Shown piece after piece: positions 1-10,961 of a DNA stretch of 64,000 nucleotides. The DNA is from Glandiceps talaboti. Taxonomy: Eukaryota > Hemichordata > Enteropneusta > Spengelidae. A program made the position numbers and the translations under genes. The notes under the pieces are model-generated. The model saw only the letters and a program-made list of their open reading frames with translations, had not been told where the DNA came from and made no database searches. Each line of letters starts with the position of its first letter. The first letter of the stretch is position 1. The stretch spans positions 5,654,501 to 5,718,500 of the forward strand of contig NC_135558.1 of assembly GCF_964340395.1 (NCBI RefSeq), in the 5' to 3' direction.

Positions 1-76
1 GACCTGGGTGACTAAACATAGACTGTAAAAAAGTTGACAAGAAATTCTCAATGCTAAGAGTGAGGGATAATCTTAC

Positions 77-3000
77 CGTCCTCTGTGGTTGTTTTTATCC
101 AATAATCTTTTTGCTCTTTCAAAGATATACATTGGCGGACGGGCAATTCCTTCACCTAAAGAGAGAGATATTTTGAATATTAACAGAAAATCTTGATGTA
201 TGCATGTTATTGTTTTATTGTTAATAAAGTCAAAAAGTGTCTACAAATATTCATGATATATATTACAATGTTAATAAACTTATTAAAATGCATGATAAAT
301 TTATTAACTACTACAGCCCATTTCAAATTACGGTTCACTGGTTTTATTTGACAACTATGCAGAAACCAATAAGAAACTGCACATTCTACACTAAGATTGC
401 AAGATCGCAATTTCTTGCTACATTTTGTCTATTATGAAATACACCATTCAAATATATTGCAACTAAGCACAGATATGTGGACACCAATGTTTTGATGTCT
501 GCATCTGATGTCAGCATGGCGGCACATTTAGTTCATTTCATTTGGACAATTATGTCGCAAGAAATTGTATTCATTCAATTTTGCTATCTTAAAGTGTAGC
601 ATGTCCAATTTTTCTGTTTCTGTGTTGTTGCATCAAAACAGAGCCAATGAATAGTAACTTGAAACAATTGTATGACTGTTCAAAACCCAATATTTGAATC
701 CCATCTTTCCACAAGAGTACTACTGTATCAGGGGAGCTATTAGTACAGGATTTGCTTTTGTTCAGAAGCAACAGCTTGTATGGAATTGCAAGACAAGCAT
801 TTCTCTCACTGTGAACTCCTTCTCCAACATTATTAGCCTTCAAAGAGTACAAGTACAATACTTACATATTTCCCATTTAAAATCAATTTTGTCTACATCT
901 TCCCAACCTTTTTCCATATTTGTTGTAAACACTTTTGCTGGATTGACACCATTTTCCTGAAGTAGAAAGCAAATTGCAATTACTGACTCCACTAGTTGTC
1001 CATATGAACTGAATTTTGTGAATGTACAGTATCAATGTACAGTACAGACTTGGAAACTCAGAGTGTCGTGGTTTATTGAATTTAGTGGTTACTAAATAAT
1101 TATATCCTGTCAATTTTACATCATATCAATCTTTGGTAAGATTTTTTTTTCAACCTCAGCATCTAGTGAATAAACACACTTTTCACTTTTAGTTAGGATT
1201 TTTACATGTCGTCACAGACACTGATAAGATCCAACCAGACTAACCAAACTTTTGAGTGGAATATCAATTTTTTAGAAATTTTATTTTGTACAAAATTACC
1301 TTGCAGTATCTCTTGACGTTTTGCAATAGTAGGTGGTCTTCTTGACGTGTCCATTTACCCATCCTGACAGTGATGCCTGGAGAGAGAGATAAAAATCATT
1401 GGTCACACCACAACTAGCAAAGGTAGTCTGTTAGCATTTGTTGTAAATGAGTCCAAATTTTGCTGAATAAACTAAACAAGTGAACTGTCAATCAAGAGGA
1501 CAAACGAAACCAGCCAAAGACATGGTAGAGTGATGATGGTAGATTGATGGACTGATGACTGAACAGACTACACCTACAGCCTTTCCACATAGTACACAGT
1601 GGGATTAATACAATTACTGAAGAACAGTGCCAATGTCATTGTGACACAGCTGCATAATTTGAGCAAGAAAAATGTCTTTTTTTCCCCCAGTCATTTTACC
1701 TTGAGTAAATTCACACCTTGATATTGAGAGTAAAAGTAACATTGTCAACAAATACAAAAATAAAGGCTTTAGCATATTTTTTGACTTTAAGTCATTTACA
1801 CATGCACAATGTGATTTGTACAATACCCAAACTGTTTTCACTCACAACCATGATAAAGTTTGTATGCAAAGTAGAAAATTGGAAAATGCCATAACATAAA
1901 AATGTGTTATAGTGAATGAAAATCATGTAAAGTTAGTTGTGAATGGTGCAAAGTTAAGGCCTGAACTCTTGGTACTCATGAAATTTGCCTCCGAGGATTA
2001 TCTCAAGTATTAGTTTATAGAAATCCAAATAAAGATAAATGTTTCCTACCTTTGTCTTCGAGTTTCTTTAATTTCCCTGGAAAGACTTTATACAGTCTAA
2101 GAGTTGAATGGATTTCACGAATTGTGTCGTTGTCGTAATTTGAACAGGTTCTCACAGCATTTACACTCTCTCCCTCTGACTGTTTCTGTTGTTTAGTCCT
2201 ATAAAAACACACACATATATAACTACAATTAATTATTCTACCAGTATACAGATCTCCAATAGACTAAAATATTAACTGAACTTTGAGAATGTCAACGAAA
2301 AATCAGTGTTCTCCCCAGGGTAGATTGCAATGATGGTGGTCAATTTGCATAAATATTTGCATATCACTATACTTTACATAATGATTTGCATAATGATCAG
2401 TATATGATATGATTGTCTTCAACAGAGAAACATACTCTGACGTGTTTATATTTATCACGTAGTCTATGGGATCAGCCATTTTTCTTCATGTGAAAGTATT
2501 ATATTATGTCATTCAAAGATTACTAAGGCTCAAGGTTGGTACAGTACAACACTTGTGAAGCACGGCAGAAATCTGTAAACCATAATTTTGTTTTGAAACC
2601 TTGTGTCTTGTAAATTGAAGTAGATCCTTAACAAAAACACTGCATAATATTGAAATATAAACTAATTTATGCTTATTGCCTGGTTATGACTAGTAGATGT
2701 CTATGACCACAAGGGTTTTTATGTAGCAAGGCTAAAATCCGACATGAGGTGTAATGAGACATCTACTAGTCCATGAATAAGGCCAAGCAATAATTGTTTT
2801 ATGCAAATCACACTTTCAGGCACAAATTCTTTCCACAGTCAAAACAAATCCCTAGTAAGATTCCATGTTACGTGAATATTGCCCTAGGGAAAATACAACA
2901 TGATTAGTGCCCCCATTATGCAAATTAAAGTCACTATAGGTCAATAGTCCATACCATGTGATAAGATCTAAGCCAATCACTGAAGGCTATATAAAGATGT

Positions 3001-5984
3001 ATTATAAAATTGATTAATATGGGCACATATTGAAACTACCTAATTACTATCCATGATTATTATCTTACTCTTTATTCTTTGAAGTCTTTCTTGGTGACTG
3101 CAAATTAGTTTCCTCATGACCTTCATTGTCGGTTTGCTCATACTGACTCAGCTGTGATGTTTTGGATGGTGTCAATGACTTGGTTGTGCAATGAGTATCT
3201 TTGGAAGTCTGCTGCCTCTGTTCTCCTTGAACTAGGTAACGAGAAAAACAAATAAATATAAATCAAAAGTCTAAAGCTAACACACAAAAAAAGACCGACG
3301 CGAGAGTATTTAAGTGATGTGCACTGACCAGAAACAATTCTTTTTTGGGGGACTAAAACTAAAAGATGTAAGAAAGTCATGAGTTTCTTATCATTTTATA
3401 CATTTTCTGTGTTTACAACTGTAATGGCTTTTTGAAATATCTTTTAGTCAGACTTGTATAAAATCAATGCTTTGTCAAGTAATGTGTGTTTTGACTCATC
3501 TTATTCCGTCAGCATTGGAAATATTAAGTGGTTTATGTGTAACAGTCTTATCCTTTGTAATTTTACATAAACATATCTGTATCCCTCTACAGAGGTTTAT
3601 CAAATCAAATCATATCAAATCAAATCATATCAAACTAAAGCAAATTATATCAATCCCACTGAAGATTATACACTAAGCATTTTTGTAAACTAAACTAAAC
3701 TAAACTAACCTAAACAAGGCTACTGATTACTAGAGACTACATGAAAATATTGTTAAAGTTTTCTCACTGATACTGATGCAGTATCAAAGAATAAACAAAC
3801 ATATTCTTACAGCCAAAGGGTGGAAGTATTGCTGCTTTTTCTTCATCTAGCATCTGCATTTTATCTCTTGATTCAGTGGTTTCTTCATTGTCCCCTCTGA
3901 CTGGATGTAGATTCAACGCCGTCATCATATCTGATTTCCGTATCTTCTTTGGTCTTACCGTCATTGTATCTAGTTTCCGTATCTTCTTTGGTCTTATTTC
4001 ATCTTCTGTCTTGCCACCATCTGTATAAATGACAATTTTCATTACTTTTTTTTTCAATATTATGATTACTTTAGGGGTGATCACATAATGTCACAAAGCA
4101 CAACAACAAACTTTGTTCATTTAGGGGGTGGGGGCCTGGCATCAATGTGATTGCTAACTTCATTTTCACACTTCTAACCAAATTTTGAATACTTTCACAC
4201 CTTCAATGTCAACAACTTCTATGTTTACTACTGAGATGTTGATAACTTTATTAAAACTTAATGTGATATATAGTGCTTGGTTTCAGGTAGTATTTAATAT
4301 GTTTACCATTATAATTTTACATTGTATCGATGGCTGTGGTGTGACCACTACAATTTTCATCATGGTTAACGTCATATATAAACATGTCGATGTCGTACTT
4401 TTGAAAGTTCATTTACGGGAGGGGTTTTTGTCCTAAATGAACAAAGTTTGTTTATTGAGCTTGTATGACATTGTGCGATCGTCCCTTAGTGGGACAAAGC
4501 CTTGTCTATGACTTTCGTGGTGTTTCACATGAAATTATAATTTGAAAACTTCAAGATTTTACAAAGTAGAAAAGATAACCAGAAGTTGTCAGCATACCAT
4601 TCTCTGAGATGTGACTGAAGCGCCTCTTCCTTTTCTTAGTATGGCTGCCTTTAGAGACCTTTTCATGTGTCTGAGTAGAGTTCTTGTCAGTTACTACTGT
4701 AGTACTTGATTCAATCATTGTATTTACAATTTTGATAACATCAGTTTTCTCTTTGTTCTTTTTCTTCTTTTTCTTTTTCTTTTTCACTTTGTCTGTTTTC
4801 CCTATCACATAAATGAACAATGTCAGGCATTAATTCAGGAACTTTTCTGTTTTAGTTTTCATATATCATAATATCAAAGTCTTCTTTCACACACGTGGTA
4901 TATATTTTGTATGACATTATATCAAAATACAAAGTAAAGTACTCTGTTGAAAAAAGAATGACTATGGTGGATACAAAAACCATGCAAAAATGTAACAAGA
5001 CAAGTATCGTGGAAGTGATCTGCCTGATGATGCTGACAAGATGTCAGCAAAAAAATAGGATTTACTTCCAAGAATGAGTAGTTTACTTACCATCCAACGC
5101 ATTGAGACTATCATCATGAGTCTTCTTATCCTTAGTATGGCTGCCTTTAGAGAGTTTCTGTGAAGAGTTATAGTCAGCTAATACAGTGCTACTAGAAATT
5201 GATCTAATCTTCTTACTTTTATCGTTTCTGTGATTTTCTTCATCTATTTTCTCATCGCTGTTTCTCCTCTTCCTCTTTTTCTTCTTCTTTCTTTTGATTT
5301 TATCCATTGTACCTATCAATATAGAAATTGTCATGACAACACACCAAAGCAATGTTTGGTTTAAAGTTATAAAACGTTCTTTGAAATTTAAATTATAACA
5401 CATCAAATTTTGTATCCAGATTAAACTGAACTAAAGTAGATGTCAGGAGGTCACGAGGTCAAATCCCACAGTAGAATGGGAGTTTTCCATTGTCAGCTAA
5501 AACCCAAGGTAAGTTGAAAGGCAAGACTGTAGAGCATTGGGTCCGATGGTATGTTGTGTACCCAAGCCTGTTTTGTAACCCAACAAGAGTGAATTAGTGA
5601 GGGATATTTGAGTATCCACCATGTCAAGACTGAAGAATGCTGGGTCCATCATTGCATTGTGTACTCTAACCAGGCCTCTTTTGTAACCCAAACAAAATGA
5701 AGGAGACAAGTAATATTATGGGATGTTACAGTACAGGTCATGTTGATAAATGACACACATGATTGTTAGTAGCCTGGAAATCATGTGGATGGCAGTTTTG
5801 AATTCGTTATTTCCCCATCAAGTGGGAGACACCCAATCACCTGGATTCTAGTCTACATTGTTCAAGTAGAGGTCTATATCCTACAGGCTAAACTATTAGC
5901 ACATAAAAAGTTGGACCCTGATTGTCCCTCAGCTTTGCATTTGAAATAACAATGGTAGAATCAGGCTGTGTGTGTGTGTGTGCG

Positions 5985-6072
<88 letters not shown>

Positions 6073-6810
6073 AGTAGTTTACTTACCACCTAATGCATTG
6101 AGACTATCATCATGAGTCTTCTTATCCTTAGTATGGCTGCCTTTAGAGAGTTTCTGTGTAGAGTTATAGTCTGCTAATACAGTGCTACTAGAAATTGATC
6201 CAATATTCTTATGTTTATCTTTTCTGTGATTTTCATCATCTATTTTCTCATCACTGTTTCTCCTCTTCCCCCTTTTCCTCTTCTTTCTTTTGATTTCATC
6301 CATTTTACCTATCAATATAGAAATTGTCATGACAACACACCAAAGCAATGTTTTGAGTTTTGAGTTATAAAATGTTCTCTGGAATTTAAACTCCAACACA
6401 TCAACAGTTGTAGTGGGTGTCATACATGATACTGAAAAAATATTGAACTGAAAAGTAGTATCAGTCAATGTATCTGTATAGGTGTGTTTTTAAATTCTAA
6501 CATAAACCACACATTGTACCACTAATTCAGCCAAGCTTACAAACATAACAGTTTGGTAAATTATAGCTAAAACAGGCAGTGTTCACCAGAAGAATGTATA
6601 TAACATATACATTTACAATCAAAGCTGATCATTTTGCAAGTTTATGTTGTTGTTTTACTCGATAGGTGATAACATTTTTATTGCTGCTGGAGACAGCATG
6701 ATTGTTATTGAGGGGTCTATGGATCTTTAAAAAGTTCATGAATGTAAACAAAAAAGCTCTCCTCACAATCCTGCTGTGTACAGCAATAAAAGTGCTCTTA
6801 TCTTGCATGT

Positions 6811-6859
<49 letters not shown>

Positions 6860-7279
6860 CCTTATCTTGTCATATGATCATCTTTGATTATTGAATGTCT
6901 ATGTTATGAACAATCTTCTGGTGAACACTCTCCCTGCTTTATCTGTGTTTAACTTGTCAACAGTGCAAGCTCCTACACAGTGCGGCTATAAAAATGTCGA
7001 CCTCCACAACTTCCAGTCCAACTTTCCAAGGTATATCACCGATGAGTAGGAGTTTGCACTGTGACTGCCTTTCTTTCTATGGCTGCCTTTTAATAGAGAA
7101 CACGTTTCTCTGCCTGAGTATAGAGAGTATAACTTGTCTGTGGTACCTGATTCATTATTTAAATTAGATTCTATTGCTGTATTTTCTTCTTTTTTGATGT
7201 TTTCGTCGATACTTTTCTTTTCCCTGCTCTTCTTTTTCTTCTTCTTTTCTTTCTTTAGTTCTTTCTTAGTCTTACCCAT
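77..7279 (-). CDS. TTF1: TTF1-like transcription termination factor, second copy, exons 1-10 visible (partial)
   Basis: This is a minus-strand copy in the left palindrome arm. Exons, 5' to 3': 7284-7147 (ATG at 7279), 6308-6087, 5312-5091, 4801-4598, 4020-3811, 3231-3069, 2198-2050, 1376-1300, 956-866, 155-77. All have AG acceptors and GT donors, and phases equal the right-hand copy. Nine of ten exon lengths are identical (138, 222, 222, 204, 163, 149, 77, 91, 79 bases); exon 5 is 210 against 249 because one 39-base repeat unit is absent. No in-frame stop was seen in these exons. Exon 9 is identical to the right copy over 91 bases, while exon 10 differs at 7 of 79 and keeps residues closer to human TTF1 (IARP, RAK, GR). 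The Myb-containing 3' half would lie beyond base 1, so I cannot tell whether this copy is complete or a 5' fragment. Confidence 0.85.
160..690. other. Left-arm intron 9 block with no match in the right arm
   Basis: Between TTF1 exons 9 and 10 the left arm carries about 525 AT-rich bases (about 160-690) that do not resemble the right-arm equivalent (about 16265-16660). The flanks on both sides, including both exons, match. No terminal repeats or target-site duplications were recognised, so the mechanism of replacement is open. Confidence 0.7.
5966..6067. repeat. (TG)n microsatellite with CG interruptions, left arm
   Basis: A TG dinucleotide tract with a central GCGCGCG interruption lies just beside the donor side of left-arm exon 2. 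It corresponds to the shorter (AC)n at 10892-10961 in the right arm, so the tract predates the inverted duplication and has since changed length. Confidence 0.9.
6809..6860. repeat. (CAA)n microsatellite, left arm
   Basis: An AAC/CAA trinucleotide array of about 50 bases. The right-arm equivalent near 10144-10158 is only a few GTT units long, giving an arm-specific length difference. Confidence 0.9.
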
Positions 7280-7607
7280 ATCACCTGTCCATATAATAAT
7301 CAACACATGGAACACAATACAATTAGTCCACCATCAATTACAAAGACACACTGGAAGAGATGTTAATCACATTTTGTTCTTATCTTTTGTTTGGGTGCAT
7401 AACTTCAGCTGGTTTGAAATGTATCCTGTATTAAATACACATTTACCCTCCTGTGAATTAACATATTTACATTCCGATGACTCGGATTGTTACATGTAGT
7501 CACTAGTGGTGTGTTGACGTGTCAGAAGTTTTCAATCTTTCGTTTCATGTTTTTTTTCAAATTTGTTTTAATTTCGGTAACTGTCATGATTTTGGCATGA
7601 TATATAT

Positions 7608-7733
7608 TATATAGTCCTGCTTGACTACGGAGTAATCAGGGACTCGATTCTGACAATTGTCCCTCCTATCTGGTGTTTAGAGTCAAGTCAGCAATATATA
7701 AACTCGTGCACCGCCTGTAAGCAGGGCTATATA
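7608..7733. mobile_element. MITE-like element, about 126 bp, left arm only
   Basis: The terminal inverted repeats are TATATAGTCCTGCTT (7608-7622) and AAGCAGGGCTATATA (7719-7733), matching at 14 of 15 positions. The right arm at about 8614-8632 has an empty site with continuous flanks. The element has no coding capacity. The site is AT-rich (TATA), so the exact target duplication is ambiguous. Confidence 0.8.
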
Positions 7734-8167
7734 TTGTGTTCATAACGTGTTCGTGTCCTGTGGAAAGGGAGACATATAGTTATACATGTTATAGGCCCAG
7801 GGTACTGAAATTTCTCACCTCATAGACAGAGGAGGGAAATAATGAACACGATTATATAACGTGATATAAGATGTTATCGCCATGATAACTTTCAGAGAAA
7901 ACATAGAATACGATATACGATGCATCAGAACTTTGCTGAATCTTACTGTGAGTGACAAGGAGTGATCGTTGATCTATAGAAAACATAAATCTTTGTCTAC
8001 AAACCTAACTTCTGACTTCGTTTCTTTTTACTGAATTCTCAAGTTTCCCTCGCTTGCATCAATATTGGACGAATACTTCCATCGATTGCAGTTTTTACAA
8101 AATGCATGCTTTCATGTTGTGCGCAGTAATGCTGCGCTGTGTACATTTGGAACCCTCAATTTACCAA

Positions 8168-8190
8168 AGAAGAACTCCAAAGAAGTTGAT
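8168..8190. other. Palindrome hinge (spacer)
   Basis: Twenty-three bases separate the arms. The direct repeat CCAAAGAAG occurs at 8164-8172 and again at 8177-8185, across the inner edge of the left arm and the spacer. A short direct repeat at a fold-back junction is compatible with template switching during replication, but that is inference. Confidence 0.85.
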
Positions 8191-8800
8191 TTGGTAAGTT
8201 GAGGGTTCCAAATGTACACAGCGCAGCATTACTGCGCACAACATGAAAGCATGCATTTTGTAAAAACTGCAATCGATGGAAGTATTCGTCCAATATTGAT
8301 GCAAGCGAGGGAAACTTGAGAATTCAGTAAAAAGAAACGAAGTCAGAAGTTAGGTTTGTAGACAAAGATTTCTGTTTTCTTTAGATCAACGATCACTCCT
8401 TGTCACTTACAGTAAGATTCAGCAAAGTTCTGATGCATCGTATTATGGTTTCTCTAGCTCTGAAAGTTATCATGGCGATAACAATCTTATATCACGTTAT
8501 TATAATCTTGTTCATTATTTCCCTTCTCTGTCTATGAGGTGAGGATCTTCAGTACCCTGGGCCTATAACATGTATAACTATATGTATTCCTTTCCACAGG
8601 ACATGAACACGTTATGAACACACTGTGTAATATATATCATGCCAAAATCATGACAGTTCCCGAAATTAAAATAAATTTGAAAAAAACAACACGAAACGAA
8701 AGATTGAAAACTTCTGACACACCACTACATGTAACAATCCGAGTCATCGGAATGTAAATATGTTAATTCACAGGAGGGTAAAATAAATGTGTATTTAATA

Positions 8801-9564
8801 GGTAGATTGCGATTCACTTCGTCCCATTTCAACTCGCCCCAATTTCAACTCGCCCCATTTTCAACTCGCCCCAACAACACTAGGAAACGTTTATAAATCT
8901 AAACGATACATGGACTCGAAGTACGGGGACCAAAAAATTTACATGATTTTACCTACGTAGCCAGTTGAAGCGTAGCAAATGTAACATTTCGTAGCAGAAA
9001 GTGGTGTGGGTTTTGGCTAATTAAGTGTTTGGTAGATCTAGAACTTATACTAGCACAACAACTTTCCTCAGTCATGGAATATCACTTTTCACACTTTTAG
9101 GACTTAATGTTTACAACCCAAATAAGAAATAATAATGATAATAACCAGGGAGAATATTAGTGACTGACATGCTTACGACTTCCGCACGTACAGGTTTTGG
9201 AGACGTGTCTTTTCTCAATTCTCCCAAGTTACTTTAACGCAACTACATATTGTTACAGTAGTATGTGTTTACAGTGCAAGTGGTACTTCATTAGTGGAAT
9301 ACGAGATACCTCCAAACTGAGTACTACTAGCTTCGATTTCATATATGCACAGGTAAATTATATTGTAAAGAGTTGGGGCGAGTTGAAATTGGGGCGAGTT
9401 GAAAATTGGACGAGTTGAATGGGACGAGTCGAAATGGGATGAGTTGAAATTGGGACGAGTTGATCCGTCACCTGTAAGGTACGCCGTGACGGGGCGCCCT
9501 CAACCATCGGCGTGTGAGAGGAGGCCGGTGAGGGCGAAACGTCACGACGTATCTTACAGTCTAA
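8801..9564. mobile_element. Non-autonomous DNA transposon-like insertion, 764 bp, right arm only
   Basis: The target heptamer TTTAATA occurs at 8794-8800 and again at 9565-9571. The left arm has the heptamer once with nothing between, so the insertion and its 7-base target duplication can be read directly. The ends have weak inverted similarity (TAGATTG inward from 8803, TAGACTG from the other end). Subterminal arrays of a 15-16 base unit lie inside each end in opposite orientation: three TTTCAACTCGCCCCAA-type units at about 8825-8875 and about six reverse-complement units at 9375-9465. No transposase reading frame is present. An 8-base-class family such as hAT is possible, but the 7-base duplication leaves the class open. 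Confidence 0.8.
9472..9559. repeat. Hairpin segment with CTGTAAG...CTTACAG ends
   Basis: This 88-base stretch near the right end of the 764-base insertion folds back: its outer 25-30 bases pair with mismatches (GTACGCCGTGACG against CGTCACGACGTAT, and CGCCCTCA against TGAGGGCG). A related end (GTGAGGGCG...CACGACGTACCTTA) appears at 24582-24611, so the sequence belongs to a dispersed family. Confidence 0.65.
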
Positions 9565-9721
9565 TTTAATACAGGATGCATTTCAAACCAGCTGAAGTTA
9601 TGCACCCAAACAAAAGATAAGAACAAAAGATGATTTAACATCTCTTCCAGTGTGTCTTTGTAATTTATGGTGGACTAATTGTATTGTGTTCCATGTGTAG
9701 ATTACTATATGGACAGGTGAT

Positions 9722-10890
9722 ATGGGTAAGACTAAGAAAGAACTAAAGAAAGAAAAGAAGAAGAAAAAGAAGAGCAGGGAAAAGAATAGTATCGACGGAA
9801 ACATCAAAAAAGAAGAAAATACAGCAATAGAATCTAATTTAAATAATGAATCAGGTACCACAGACAAGTTATACTCTCTATACTCTAAGCAGAGAAACAT
9901 GTTCTCTATTAATAAAAGGCAGCAATAGAAAGAAAGACAGTCACAGTGCAAACTCCTACTCATCGGTGATATACCTTGGAAAGTTGGACTGGAAGTTGTG
10001 GAGGTCGACATTTTTATAGTCGCACTGTGTAGGAGCTTGACTGTTGACAAGTTAAACACAGATAAAGCAGGGAGAGTGTTCACCAGAAGATTGTTCATAA
10101 CATAGACATTCAATAATCAAAGATGATGATATGACAAGTTAAGGTTGTTGTTGTTGTACATGCAAGATAAGAGCACTTTTACTGCTGTACACAGCAGGAT
10201 TGTGAGGAGAGCTTTTTTGTTTACATTCATGAACTTTTTAAAGATCCATATCCCCCTCAATAACAATCATACTGTCTCCAGCAGCAATAAAAATGTTATC
10301 ACCTATCGAGTAAAACAACAACATAAACTTGCAAAATGATCAGCTTTGATTGTAAATGTATATGTTATATACATTCTTCTGGTGAACACTGCCTGTTTTA
10401 GCTATAATTTACCAAACTGTTATGTTTGTAAACTTAGCTGAATTACTGGTACAATGTGTGGTTTATGTTACAGTTTAAAAACACACCTATACAGATACAT
10501 TGACTGATACTACTTTTCAGATCTTTATTTTTTCAGTATCATGTATGACACCCACTACAACTGTTGATGTGTTGTAGTTTAAATTCCAGAGAGTATTTTA
10601 TAACTCAAAACTCAAAACATTGCTTTGGTGTGTTGTCATGACAATTTCTATATTGATAGGTAAAATGGATAAAAACAAAAGAAAGAAGAGGAAAAGGGGG
10701 AAGAGGAGAAATAGTGATGAGAAAATAGATGAAGAAAATCACAGAAAAGATAAACTTAAGAATAGTGGATCAATTTCTAGTAGCACTGTATTAGCTGACT
10801 ATAACTCTACACAGAAACTCTCTAAAGGCAGCCATACTAAGGATAAGAAAACTCATGATGATAGTCTCAATGTGTTGGATGGTAAGTAAA

Positions 10891-10961
<71 letters not shown>

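Larger units (their letters stand above)
7285..9716. other. Core between the two divergent TTF1 copies
   Basis: The two putative start codons (7279 minus, 9722 plus) are about 2.44 kb apart. The stretch holds the palindrome hinge, one left-arm miniature transposon (7608-7733) and one right-arm insertion (8801-9564). First exons and the TTF1 promoter are expected here because the exon carrying the start codon is preceded by a splice acceptor, but I found no convincing TATA box or CpG-dense promoter. A good donor (GTAAGT) sits at 8194-8199 in the right arm; the left equivalent reads GTAAAT. Confidence 0.5.

Noticed and set aside
883-1113. 76-codon open frame, repeated in the right arm at 15835-16065
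   Set aside because: It is a shifted frame across TTF1 exon 9 and its intron. The true frame matches TTF1 (ENGVNPAKVFTTNMEKGW) with good splice sites, and conservation between arms here only reflects the shared exon.
4185-4436. 83-codon frame, also present as 12501-12752 in the other arm
   Set aside because: It lies inside TTF1 intron 4 in both arms. Being present twice is due to the palindrome, and it shows no codon-level conservation beyond the background.
5440-5480. GGTCAAATCCC-like polymerase III B box suggesting a SINE (and its copy near 11466-11500)
   Set aside because: No A box at the required distance upstream and no tail; the match is likely chance.
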